Assembly: GCA_025526935.1 (NCBI GenBank)
Contig: JAHLKD010000120.1
Span: forward strand, 1-64,000
Length of the DNA stretch: 64,000 bases
Reading direction: 5' to 3'
Source of the DNA: Cladochytrium replicatum
Lineage: Eukaryota > Chytridiomycota > Chytridiomycetes > Cladochytriales > Cladochytriaceae
This document shows, piece by piece, positions 22,891 through 33,245 of this stretch (the first letter of the stretch is position 1; each line of letters begins with the position of its first letter). The notes under the pieces were generated by a model, which made no database searches, was not told the DNA's origin, and worked only from the letters and a program-made list of their open reading frames with translations. The position numbers and the translations under genes were made by a program.

Positions 22891-25326
22891 ATGGACGCCG
22901 CCTTTGTTAAACCAAAGCGTAAGGCAGCGTCCGACGCAAGCCAAAGACTGGTGGACAGTCATCCGCTTGACACACGGAAGCGAAGTCTGCCAGCCCCCCA
23001 AATTTCAGAGGCGTCCAGCAAGGGGAACAGCATGCAGGACAAACGCAGGCGTGTATCCGGACACGGTGGCAACAACAGCGCTCGAGAGCCGAGCTCCACA
23101 TCTTCTTCCAATGACTCCAGCGAGTTGGGCCCGGCTTCTCAGCATGCACCAGAGCTTCCTGCCGACGTTAGTTTTGCTAACTCTTCAGTGCGACAGGAGC
23201 CTGCAGCTGGATCAGTTCAACCATCAATGCTTTCATCAGACGCAGATGTTGATAGCATGTCGGACTGTAGAGGTAGTCAAGGCGGCATAGCAAAGGATTA
23301 CTATAAGGTTGATAATGGTCTGAGAACATGTTTGGTTGCGAAATGCAAGTGGAGCCAGAAGGTCGATAAGACGGGATCAACAAAAAACTTCCTCCTGCAT
23401 CTGAAAAACCACCATGGAAGTATTGCCAGGTCGCTTGGACTGTTGGACATCGTCCCCAAGGGACAACAGACATTGAATTTCGGCTCGCAGGAGAAGGAGC
23501 AAAACTTTGTGTTCAATCCAGACGTAGCGTGGCGGTCGATTTTGGACTGGATTGCTGCAGACAATCAGGCTTTTACTGTTGTGGAGAACGAGTTCTTTGT
23601 CAGCATGCTGAAGACTTTTCAGCCAAACTATACACCAAAGACGGCAAAAGCAGTGAAGCAAAAGGAGATGGATCTTTACGATAGGCAGAAGGAGCTCGTT
23701 AAAGGTCTGATTGTTGGTTCGCCTTCAAAAGTATCAATAACAGCTGACTGTTGGACATCGAAGAACCAGATTTCTTTTCTTGGAATTACTGCCCACTTCA
23801 TCATGAAAGAATGGGAGCCGCAGGACTTGCTGCTGCAGATGATTCTGATGGTTGGAAAGCATGAAGGCGTCGCCATGGCTAGTCAGCTTGTCAAGTGTCT
23901 GGATGAATTTGGCATGCTATCGGGTGAACGCTTATTGTGCATTACAACCAACAACGGTTCAAACAACTTTACCATGAGTGCTAAGCTGGAGACGCTCTTG
24001 GAAGATAGGGATATTGTGTGGTCTGCAGAAACTCAACACATGCGGTGTATGGCACACATTATCAATCTTGCAGCAAAGGATTTTATCGATACATTCGCGC
24101 CCGCAGGGGACACAGTCGCAAATGACGATAACTCCGGCGTTAATGTCATAAACCTTCGTCGACGGCTAGTCAGAGGAATCTGGTCTTCCCCAAAACGACG
24201 AAGCTCATTTATTGATTCGTGCCGATTTGTGAAACTGGTTCCTCTATTACCAATTATCGATGTGACAACTCGCTGGAATAGCACGTTCTATATGGTCAAA
24301 CGAGCCTTACAGCTACGAGAGGCAATGGACAAAATATGCTGGATTGAAGATTCTTTGAAAGATTGGTCAATAAATCCAAAGCAATGGGAGGTCCTACAGA
24401 AGATCCGGGATGGTTTGAGTGTTTTCGAGGTTATATCAAAGGCAATCGAGGGGTCTAGATATCCAACACTTCCGCTTGTTATTCCATTTTACAACGATCT
24501 TATCGATCAACTGGAGGACCTAGAGGAGGCAGAATTGGATGAAACTTTCACCAAAGCATTTCGAAATGCACTAGATAAGCTGAGAATATATTACTCAATC
24601 GCTAAGAGCCCGTGTTTAGCAGTTGCTACAGTACTCGATCCTCGTTTTAAGGATCAATATTATCAATTTTCAAAGGCTTGGGAGAAAGATGTAGGAAGGG
24701 ATCAGGTCACCCTAGTGCGGAAAGTCTGGGAGGAATCGTATAAGTCACAGAAAATCAAGAACAGTGGTGCCGATGTTTTTGGAAACACGCCAGAACGTCG
24801 ACACGATTCGAGCAGAGCTTCCGGTGATAGACAGAAAAAAACGGACGCTGAACGCTTGAGAGCCATTAGATCCGTTTTCATCTGGCAAGAAGAGATTCCT
24901 GAGGAAAAAGATGAGCTGGATCGCTATCTTGGCGATCAGGTACTCCGCGGTATTGATTCTGATGGGAAGCCAATCAATATTATGGACTGGTGGAAGACCG
25001 TTGGAAGTGTGAACTTTCCAGCCCTAAGCCAGATGGCAATGGACTATTTAGGAATACCAGCAACAAGCGCTCCAGTCGAACGAAAGTTTTCAGCCGGGGT
25101 TGATTTGGTACCTGCAACTCGCAACCGCCTTGCTCCGAGAACAATAAATGCGTTGATGTGCCGTCATGACTGGTTGCATCAATTGAGTGCTGAAGAACCG
25201 TTCAAAAATGATTCCCTAGATTCAAAAAGTGATGTTAGTGAGGATTTTGTAAAGGTGCATAATTTTGGCGAGGATTTTGATGTGGTATTAGAGTTGGAAG
25301 CAACTGATGATAACCCACTCTTTTAA
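22891..25326 (+). CDS. hAT transposase (BED finger, RNase H-like core, C-terminal dimerisation)
   Basis: 811 codons in one frame. A basic, serine-rich N terminus is followed by a BED-type zinc finger (CLVAKCKW... with HLKNHH about 28 residues later, near residues 147-180) that should bind the terminal repeats. The catalytic core has ITADCWTS (first Asp, about 287). At the usual TTDN motif with the second catalytic Asp, this protein reads TTNN (about 352-355). The C-terminal dimerisation block has PATSAPVERKFS (catalytic Glu, about 735) and RNRLAPRTINALMCRHDWL. Length and domain order fit Ac/hobo/Tam3-type transposases, which cut and paste DNA in the nucleus. The Asp to Asn change would predict loss of catalysis unless alignment places the Asp elsewhere. 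The reading frame is otherwise undamaged, unlike its copia neighbours. Confidence 0.9.
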   Translation: MDAAFVKPKRKAASDASQRLVDSHPLDTRKRSLPAPQISEASSKGNSMQDKRRRVSGHGGNNSAREPSSTSSSNDSSELGPASQHAPELPADVSFANSSVRQEPAAGSVQPSMLSSDADVDSMSDCRGSQGGIAKDYYKVDNGLRTCLVAKCKWSQKVDKTGSTKNFLLHLKNHHGSIARSLGLLDIVPKGQQTLNFGSQEKEQNFVFNPDVAWRSILDWIAADNQAFTVVENEFFVSMLKTFQPNYTPKTAKAVKQKEMDLYDRQKELVKGLIVGSPSKVSITADCWTSKNQISFLGITAHFIMKEWEPQDLLLQMILMVGKHEGVAMASQLVKCLDEFGMLSGERLLCITTNNGSNNFTMSAKLETLLEDRDIVWSAETQHMRCMAHIINLAAKDFIDTFAPAGDTVANDDNSGVNVINLRRRLVRGIWSSPKRRSSFIDSCRFVKLVPLLPIIDVTTRWNSTFYMVKRALQLREAMDKICWIEDSLKDWSINPKQWEVLQKIRDGLSVFEVISKAIEGSRYPTLPLVIPFYNDLIDQLEDLEEAELDETFTKAFRNALDKLRIYYSIAKSPCLAVATVLDPRFKDQYYQFSKAWEKDVGRDQVTLVRKVWEESYKSQKIKNSGADVFGNTPERRHDSSRASGDRQKKTDAERLRAIRSVFIWQEEIPEEKDELDRYLGDQVLRGIDSDGKPINIMDWWKTVGSVNFPALSQMAMDYLGIPATSAPVERKFSAGVDLVPATRNRLAPRTINALMCRHDWLHQLSAEEPFKNDSLDSKSDVSEDFVKVHNFGEDFDVVLELEATDDNPLF

Positions 25327-25358
25327 ATATAAATTGTTGTTTAGACTGTTCATCTGGT

Positions 25359-25827
25359 GAAGTACCGTCCAGGAGTTGAGAAAGCGACCGCCTGGACAGA
25401 ATCCTATTGCGAGTAGTATTTGTAGAGAGGTTGGTTGTACTTGATCGAGATTAGTGAAGTATAAGTGAAGTACCGTCAATGAGTTGAGAAAGTGTCCGGG
25501 TGGACAGAATCTTATTGCTAGTAACATTATTAGAGAGGTTAGCTGTACTTGATAGATATCACTTAAGTACCGTCAATGAGTTGAGAAAGTGTCCGGGTGG
25601 ACAGAATCCTATTGCTAGTAGTATTTGTAGAGAGGTTAGCTGTACCTGATAGAGATTACTGAAGTACCGTCAATGAGTTGAGAAAGTGTCCGGGTGGACA
25701 GAATCCTATTGCTAGTAACATTGATAGAGAGGTTAGCTGTACTTGATAGAGAGGTTAGCTGTACTTGATAGAGATCACTGAAGTACCGTCAATGAGTTGA
25801 GAAAGTGTCTGGGGGGACAGAATCCTA
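25359..25827 (+). repeat. Five tandem copies of the hAT terminal unit (right end)
   Basis: Units start with (g)aagtaccgtc at about 25359, 25467, 25563, 25661 and 25780, spacing 96-119 bp. Each contains gagttgagaaagtg, gacagaatcctatt and gttagctgtacttgatagag. The first unit is the most diverged; the penultimate one carries an internal duplication of agaggttagctgtacttgat. Together they form the right end of the hAT element, probably repeated transposase-binding sites. Confidence 0.88.
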
Positions 25828-25868
25828 TTCTACCCAGACAGACACAGTGACACTCAGTCTCCCAGATT

Positions 25869-25957
25869 TCTGTCCACCCGGACACTTTCTCAACTCATTG
25901 ACGGTACTTCAGTGATCTCTATCAAGTACAGCTAACCTCTCTATCAATGTTACTAGC
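25869..25957 (+). repeat. Extra hAT-type terminal repeat in left-end orientation
   Basis: tctgtccacccggacacttt through tcaatgttactagc: the same orientation as the left end at 22662, but closer in sequence to the right-end array. It sits 42 bp beyond the hAT right end and faces the array, so the two form a short-loop inverted pair. It immediately precedes the coiled-coil gene at 26099, so it could be the left end of a second, non-autonomous element carrying that gene. Confidence 0.75.
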
Positions 25958-26098
25958 CAGTTTCTTCCCTAGCTTATTATTATTTTCAGATCAGGTAGAA
26001 AACTATAGTGTCAGGGAAGTATTATAGAATACATTCCTGTAAAATTCCGGCTAAGAACACCGGGCCAGTATCTTCCCACGACAAACAGTACAAACACC

Positions 26099-27782
26099 AT
26101 GCCTCAAACTACAAAGAAGCAAGCGTTAAAACAATCCAGACCATCATCTGAAAGAGAATCAAGTGCAGAACCTGTGACTGCACCTGAAACATCTCTGGGA
26201 TCAGGTTCTGAAGTGGAAGAAGCAGAAGTTGGCCTTGATGTCCAATCGACAGATGTCAAATCGACAGCTCCTTCAAAGAAACCGGCGCGACGTGGTACTA
26301 AAGGGGATGCTGACTATTTGCTCATCAATGGACTCTGTCCTGCTTCAGACATACGACTTTGGTATCGAAAATTCAAAGCAAGCGGCCACAGCTACGACTC
26401 GGAGGACTTCATCAGCAACTGTCAAACAAAATCGTGATGAATGCGGCCCAAGATTTGTTCTTCAAAGGTTGATCGACCGACTTAACTCTGACAGCAAGCT
26501 AGTTCGTCAAGCCCTGAAGGGAATCCACGATAAATGCAGTGGACGAACGGAGTTCATAACAGCAGCAAACGCCTATCGTATGGAGTGCTTGAAAAGCTCT
26601 TCCTTTCAGAAGGAAACAACATTTCTGGACTTTTACAGGCGGCAGGGACACAAGTACGGCATTTACAGAGGAATGCCTGTCACTGCAAAGGTTGACGAGT
26701 TCCAAGCGACCATCAAACGAGCAGATGAGGACCGTGAAAGGACAAAACAGGTCCTCAAACAGTCAGAATGACTGTTGAACATGACAAAAGATCTTGAAGA
26801 GACTGCAATGAACGAGAGAAGGACCCGCATCGCAGCAGAAGTGCGAGAGAAGGCTCTCATTGATGAATTGGGCAGGGCGGGTGCATTGATTCAGCACGGC
26901 GAGCACAAAGAGCCAGCAAGATTCAGGGAGATCACTGCTGCAATGGAAAGGGAGAAGCAGGCAACTTCCCAGGAGATTTCACAATGGAAATCACGTGTGA
27001 CCGCCCTGGAGGGAGAGCTTGCTGCTCTGAAACGACAGGCTGGTCATTCAGAAGCTGCAGCACCTGCGGCGCCAACATCAACAGGCGGCCTAATAAGCAT
27101 ATTGTCGGCTATCAAGGGGATTGGTAGAATTCTGAAGGTACATCGAACCAGTTCTCCAACGAGTTCCCTTGCATTGCTTAGCCTGCAGCAGCACTGTCGT
27201 ACGGCTATCCTTTTGGTGAAAGAGGTCATCCAGGGTATCTGCTTCCAGATGCATAAGATCAATGAGGTTATTTATGACCTTAAACTGCCGTCTCTTCCAC
27301 CATCAATCAAGTACATCAACGTAAACTACGAAGTCCTCTCCCGAAATGAGTTTTTACGGCCCATATTTGTTGAATCAGACGACCGCTCAAGCCGAATATC
27401 AACTTCAAGTAGCAGTTCTCGGAGCAGCCTTACTCTTCTTAGGGTGCACATTTTGCTCGGAAACTGGATACGGCACAATAATTCGCCAAGTACGTCTGCC
27501 ACTATCTATCGCATGTTCAGGGCATTAGTGGATGCTTATCCTTCTGAGTGGCTAAGGTTCTGGACGTTATACATCGGGCATCTTTTGTCCATAACGCTCC
27601 CTGAGGTGGATTGGAAACCTTGGAAGACAGGTTTAGCCAAGGATTTCATGCTTTCAAATGACGACATTGATCGGTTCATCAGGACTGGGTTGGCGAAGGA
27701 CGTAACCAGTGGTGGATGGGACTCTGACAATATGAACCAGATACAGAAGCTGATTTGGGCTGTTCCACCTATCAACTTGTGA
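26099..27782 (+). pseudogene. Unrecognised repetitive coiled-coil gene (one frameshift, one stop)
   Basis: It codes for a protein of about 560 residues that I do not recognise. The first part (26099 to about 26430) is Ser/Glu-rich and basic. The frame then shifts by one near 26425. A helical section of about 150 residues with heptad-like Glu/Lys/Arg spacing follows (VDEFQATIKRADEDRE, then NMTKDLEETAMNERR). The C-terminal 230 residues are more hydrophobic (IKGIGRILKV, FWTLYIGHLLSITLPE). The TGA at 26769-26771 replaces CGA kept in the fragment at 6333-6719, so the stop is a CpG transition. At least two copies exist in the window, both inside the transposon nest, so it is probably mobile or element-borne. 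It has no zinc, RT, integrase or transposase motif. A hAT-type terminal repeat stands 142 bp upstream. Confidence 0.6.
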
Positions 27783-27899
27783 TTGGAGTTTTGTTTCTTT
27801 TTACGATAGTGTTTCTAAAATACACACTGTCCACACAGACACAAAGTGTTCATGTTAATATCCGTGGTCTAACTCAAAATTCAATCAATCCTCTCCTGG

Positions 27900-28078
27900 G
27901 CAGCAAAAACCCGGCGGGTCAGGGTCGGGTACGGGTTTCAACCACTTCGGGTCCGGGTATTCCCTTTGTACCTGTCAGTGACCAGGCGGGTCCCCAGATA
28001 AACACGACCCGACCCAAAGGATTTGGTGCGGGTCACCACTGAAGCCCGGACCCGACCCGGACCCGCCGAACCTTATCT
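27900..28078. other. GGGTC/GACCC-rich palindromic segment, possible hAT-like MITE end
   Basis: About 180 bp where gggtc/gggta motifs on the left half (cggcgggtcagggtcgggta) are mirrored by gaccc motifs on the right half (acccgacccggacccgcc). The base composition is far more GC-rich than the surroundings. Subterminal arrays of this kind are common in hAT elements and derived MITEs. It separates the coiled-coil gene from an LTR B remnant. No coding sense is seen, and assignment to an element is inference. Confidence 0.45.
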
Positions 28079-28087
28079 GCGAGTGAA

Positions 28088-28567
28088 CAGGCGTTTGAGA
28101 AAGAATGTGATGCTAATCAGTTTGCTGCTGACAGTTATATCATACTCGAGTACATCTCGTATGATATTAATGCAAGGTACTACATATTTATTTCTCATAG
28201 AGAACATGTCATTGTAGACAAGATTATAGCTAATCTCCATGTTCTGCTCACAATGGTTATTGTGAACGATCACTGGGATCTATATCTCTCTATTCGAGAG
28301 AATAATGTTTATATTAGATATTTCCATAAATCTATAGCCACAGGTTAATTATAAAAGCCGAAACGATAGTATATTTGAATTGTTTGCACAATTCAAAGAG
28401 CCTCTGGCGATATGAGATTTCAGGTGGCTGTGGCGCAAGAGCGTGATTGGAGAAACATGAAACTCTGCAATTACACAGATCAACCTGAGGACTATCTCTA
28501 GCGCAAATCCCAGATCAGCAGCACTTAAAGTGATCAAATCACATCACCCTCAAACCAAACTTTGACA
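28088..28567 (+). repeat. LTR of copia family B, 5' truncated
   Basis: Matches the last two thirds of the LTR at 19632-20312, starting at gcgtttgagaaagaatg and ending CTTTGACA, with the TATAAAAG box near 28350. It joins family A protease sequence (aaggatcatgtggg) at its 3' end, another A/B junction. Confidence 0.87.
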
Positions 28568-31500
28568 AAGGATCATGTGGGTTTGCTTGAAACAGGCGCA
28601 ACTGTTTGGATGACACCTAATCGTCATGCCTTTAGTTCACTGACGTATACGAATGACGAGGACGTGGTGGAACTAGCAGATAGTCATACAATTCCAGTTT
28701 GTGGTTTTGGAGATGTATCTGTAGTTTTACCCAATGGGCGAATTAAGATAATACACAACGCACTTTATGTTCCTGATCTCGAAGACACACTTGCATACTT
28801 GCATCAGTGTGAAGTATCATTGGAGACTCCGGGGACATTGTGAGTTTCACCAAAGACAAGGTTATCCTCACGAATGGTGATACGGGTGAACACGTTATTA
28901 TTGGGCGACGGGAAAGAGATTTGTACTATCTCTATGCTGATGTTAGTACCGTCGGAACTCACCAACCGCCGCATGTGATTGCTCAACAAGCTAAGGCAGT
29001 AGCGGTATCCGCAGAAGATCTCGATCAGTCGATGGACTTTACGTCCGGTGTACGATCTTCCTACGCAATGGGTCTCGATGTAATGTCAGACAACAGCATT
29101 CGTCAAACGAACGATGATGAATGTCAACGAGCATCTCAAGATACAGTTGGAGTGAGCACCAACTTATCGCCAGTGACAGTACACAAACTTGCAAAGTTAC
29201 ACCAGCAGTTTGGTCACATCCACTTACGGACGATCTTTCGAACAGCAGAGAAGCTCAACATCAAAATGCCCAAGATTGAACCGGATGCATTCAATCTTGT
29301 CAACAAATCAATTATGCAGAATTGTTTGGTCTGTAGTCGCACTAAGCTGAAGCAGAAGCCGATTTATTCTACGACAAGTCGAGCTCCGAGGAAACTTTTC
29401 CGTCTGTTTTCCAATGTCGTACGTTTAGTCTACGATGGACAGAAGAAGAGATATTGGCAGATCATTGTCGACGAACAACCTCGTTTCATCACAATCTACT
29501 TCCTGAATCAAAAGAGTGATGCGGTGGATAGTATGATTTGACATATCGCTGATGTGGAAAATCGCAATCACCCATTACACGTTGCTGAACTACGTTCCGA
29601 TTCAGGAGAATTGATTACTAAACGGTTGATCCAATGGTGCAATACCAATATTCCTCGCATCCGCGTCCACCCAGCTCCTCTGTCAGTAAAGGAACGCGGT
29701 GGTCTATCAGAGCGGAATATACAATCGATCAAGTATATGTCGGACGCGATGCTGCTACAAGCTGGACTACCACGAACACTTTAATTCGTGCAACTCTCCA
29801 TCCTATACGCTGCAGTCGTCAAGAACACTACTTTCCATTCAGCTGTGAATGCGATTCCGTACTGTGCTTACCTTGACAAGCGGATAGATCTGGCAACTAT
29901 CCACGCCTTTGGAACACTCGTTAGTTTGTGGATCTCACACGAACAAAGGTTGGCGCGCAGAATCCGAGATAAGTCTGAATTAGGTCTGTTTCTCGGATAC
30001 AAGGGTGAAGACCTGAAGATCGTCATAGCACTCAATTTTCGGACAAACACAATAGGTGAATACTTTCATGTTACGTTCCACGAGGGAGTTTTTGTTGGTT
30101 ATAGTCCTACCGGACAGTTACTCGACAATCTTACGGTACAATATCCACTGAAGACCGGGACATATTTCGATGTTGATCAAATACCATCTGGGGATCAGGG
30201 GGTGCAAGAGACAACTGTTGAGTTTGTCTCAGACAATTTCCCGATTTCTACCGTTGCAGACGAAGAAATCGATGAGGATACGAATGACGACCCCATATAT
30301 TACCGCTTAGAAGAAGCCGGTGACAGAACATTTACATGGACTAGACGATGATGACCCAGACGATGCTGATTACGATCCAAATGCTGATTTATCGACTCCA
30401 CAATCCATTACTGAAGAATCATCTCCGAATTTGTCTTCCGTATCTCCTGTAGAGGAATATGATGCACAACTTGAAAGTGATCTTCAATTCATTGGAGAAG
30501 ATGTCGACGAAGCGTATGCAGGAAGAATACAAAAACGCCAAGCAAGTGCAAATTTGTCAACCGCCAAAGAAACGTAATTCCTTATTTACCCGATCCGTTC
30601 CTAATATCGATTGGGCCCTGAAGGCCGATTCCTCATATCCAACACAACCAATTGCGAATGGAAATTTACGCACTGCACCAAAGACTCTTCGTGAGGCTTT
30701 ATCACGATCCGATGAGGCTCCATTCTGGTTAGCGGCGATAAAGGAGGAAGTCACACAACTAGTCAGCAACAATACTTGGGCCGAAACGTTTTTAGGAATT
30801 TATTATCAGGCAAATGGGTTTTCACATATAAGCTTGACGAACATGGCAATATTACTCGATTCAAAGCACGCTGGGTCGTACGAGGATTTTCACAGATTGA
30901 AGGATTGGATTTCGATGAGACCTATTCTCCGGTTACGAAAACGTCCACGATCCGTTTTCTGATTGCATTAGAAGCATTAGTCGGCATGATCATATTCCAG
31001 TTTGATATCAAGGGTGCATATCTCAATGCAATACTGGAAGAAGAGAACTACGTCGAACTCCCTCGTGGTTTCGGACGAGTAGGTTTCCGGAATTGACCCA
31101 TCGTCTGCAGACTTATCAAAAGTCTGTGTGGTCTTCTACACCAGGCAGCTCGAGAATTGTACAAAACTCTTTGGAAACAATATCTTAGTGTTGGCTTTCC
31201 GGAATTGACCCATCGTCTGCAGACTTATCAAAAGTCTGTGTGGTCTTCTACACCAGGCAGCTCGAGAATTGTACAAAACTCTTTGGAAACAATATCTTAA
31301 TGTTGGCTTCGTGCGGAATATTGCAGACATTTGTCATTTCTGGCGATACAATCCAACAAATAATGCCTGCGAACACACTACCGTTCATGTCGATGACATA
31401 CTACATTTTTCCACAGATCCAAACGCACATCATTGGTTTCAGACTGATTTGGAGAATTCGTTCACAGTGGGCAGTACTTCGAAGGCGAAATGGATTCTGA

Positions 31501-31862
31501 AGATGGAGTTATTGCAGATAACGGGAGGATATTTCCTTAGCAATGCATTGTACTTAAAGAAGATTCTTAAAGAAGCAAGTTTATGGGGTACCAACATCAA
31601 ACCGACCAAAACTCCGATGTCGAAATCATATATCTTTGATGAGACCACACCAGCACTGTCTGATACCAAGGCAACACAATTTTGATCAATGCTAATGAAG
31701 ATATCGTACGTGGTGACTAAGACACGACTAGATATTTCATACGCAGTCAATATTTTGGCACAACATCAGATTGATCCTTGACAGTCAGAAGCAAAAGCTC
31801 TCTATCGATTACAGCAATATTTACTCGGTACTTGGGATCAGGGTTTACACTATACACGGACT
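28568..31862 (+). pseudogene. Copia family A copy: protease to early RNase H (decayed)
   Basis: Collinear with the intact element from the protease motif (GATVWMTPN) through integrase and RT (FDIKGAYLNAILEEENYVE, HVDDILHFS) to the RNase H entry (YLLGTWD-equivalent). Lesions include a small duplication near 28797, CGA to TGA stops at 29539, 31095, 31683 and 31783, CAA to TAA at 29782, a small deletion near 30790 and a 112-bp tandem duplication at 31084-31307. At 31862 it changes without a gap into family B gag sequence. Confidence 0.92.
31084..31307 (+). repeat. 112-bp direct duplication inside copia A RT
   Basis: Positions 31084-31195 and 31196-31307 are the same RT segment repeated head to tail with about one base difference (cttag versus cttaa). 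The intact element has it once. Near identity means the duplication is younger than most other lesions in this copy, or possibly an assembly artefact. Confidence 0.85.
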
Positions 31863-32720
31863 GGAGCAAAGACCAAAAGGCTACATGAGGTTTGTGTTTT
31901 ACATCCCAACTCTTCTCATTCTTCTGCAGAGTGTAAACAACTCAAATTTTTGATTGAGAAACATGCTTCCTCACATAAAGGAAATGCCAACAGTAAGACT
32001 GCAAAATATCATGCCGCATTAAAATCAAAGGATGCGAAGAACAACAAATTCTCTTGCGATTTCTGTGGCAAATCTGGCCACACGCAGAATTTCTGCAGGA
32101 AACGCAAACTAGCCAAAAGTTTGAATGATGAGGAATGGAAACAGATAAAAGCATCTCATGCTTCCTCCTCTACATTCCAGAACATGGATATCGATTCTCA
32201 GGAATCAGAACCTTCCAGCAAGGTACAATCAATCAAATGCTTCTCTTCAATCTTCAAAGCTAACAATATTGTGGATTTTACACATCCCTCTATTGTCACA
32301 GCTTTGAAGAGTACCACACTGCAATCTACACGTAAATGCCAAACCTCTCAGTTTGATTGACTCTGGTGCTACTGCTTGGATGACTCCAGACAGACTTGCA
32401 TTCAAGAATTTATTTTACGTCAATGATGCAGGAGATGTTTACTTGGCAGACAATCATCCCATTCCTATCAAAGGCTATGGAGATATTGCACTTATTTTGT
32501 CAAATGGCTCAAAAAAAACATATTCAAAACGCACTTTTTGTCCCTGATTTAGAGGATACACTTATATCTGTCTATAGCATCTAGGGGATGAAGGTGATAT
32601 AGTTAGTTTTACCAAAGACAGTCTATTTGCCAAACAAAGGAACTGAACAATGTGTTACCATTGGTTTAAGACAACGGAGGTTTATTTTATCTTCATGGAA
32701 GTTTGGATACTACTAATCTA
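31863..32720 (+). pseudogene. Copia family B fragment: gag end and protease
   Basis: Frame pieces show a gag C terminus with LHPNSSHSSAECK, a CCHC knuckle (CDFCGKSGHTQNFC) and then the protease motif DSGATAWMTPD (about 32355) with LADNHPIPIKGYGDI. Homology to family A is clear but divergence is large, fitting the family B pol at 16924-19546. Two frame breaks (near 32345 and 32500) and a stop at 32581 kill it. The last recognisable block, related to IGRRERDLYYLY of family A, ends near 32720, which is also the right limit of the transposon nest. Confidence 0.85.
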
Positions 32721-33245
32721 TTACTTGGTGGAACAGGGATATGTATGGAGCCATGAATATCCGACTGATATTCATATACTCCAACCAGCCCGGGGGGATA
32801 GGCTGTAGATGCTCAGGAGGGTGATTGTTTGTGATTTTTGGTTCAATCTGTTTGCTGTGAAAGTCCGAAATTCGGGTGATTCGTCGAGCAACTCACATTA
32901 TAATAAATAATATAAGACTGAATTACATATCACAGCCAAGAAGAGAGCTCGCAAGAAAATGAAAGATTAATCATCTTTCTATGTTAACAAAACTTTTTAT
33001 ATTATGTTAACGATGTAACGACGCTTTCAATGATCTTAAGTCAGCATATCGTCGCCAAGAAGAGAGCTTTTCTTTTTCTCTCTTTGGTGCACGATGATGG
33101 ATGCACGTTTTAGGTGTATTTTGATTGTTCTCACATCCTTGCTCACGTGACATTTCAACCCAGCAGCAGAAAAGAGTCTTTGCTGGTGCAGAGATCCCCA
33201 CAGAACTCATCCGAAAACACCCCCTGCACAGCATAGAACTTGACA
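32721..33245. other. Intergenic region upstream of CCT2
   Basis: 525 bp without a convincing gene. It is AT-rich from 32890 to 33050 (several aataatat and ttatattatgttaa runs). It contains a repeated 15-mer gccaagaagagagct (about 32935 and 33053). The segment next to the start codon is presumably the CCT2 promoter and 5' leader; I see no clear TATA box at a fixed distance. Confidence 0.5.

Larger units (their letters stand above)
22662..25827 (+). mobile_element. hAT-family DNA transposon
   Basis: A DNA transposon of about 3.17 kb inserted in copia A RT sequence. The left end begins TAGGATTCTGTCC; the right end is the inverted form (GGACAGAATCCTA). The inverted homology extends over about 90 bp. 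Between the ends lies one open transposase gene (22891-25326). The left end has one copy of the terminal unit, while the right end has five in tandem. I see no matching 8-bp target duplication (gtgaggaa left, ttctaccc right). The right flank does not return to copia A sequence, so the right side has probably been rearranged. Confidence 0.85.

Noticed and set aside
25359-25827. CRISPR-like array
   Set aside because: Units of about 100 bp are contiguous tandem repeats of a transposon end. There are no unique spacers and the host is a eukaryote.
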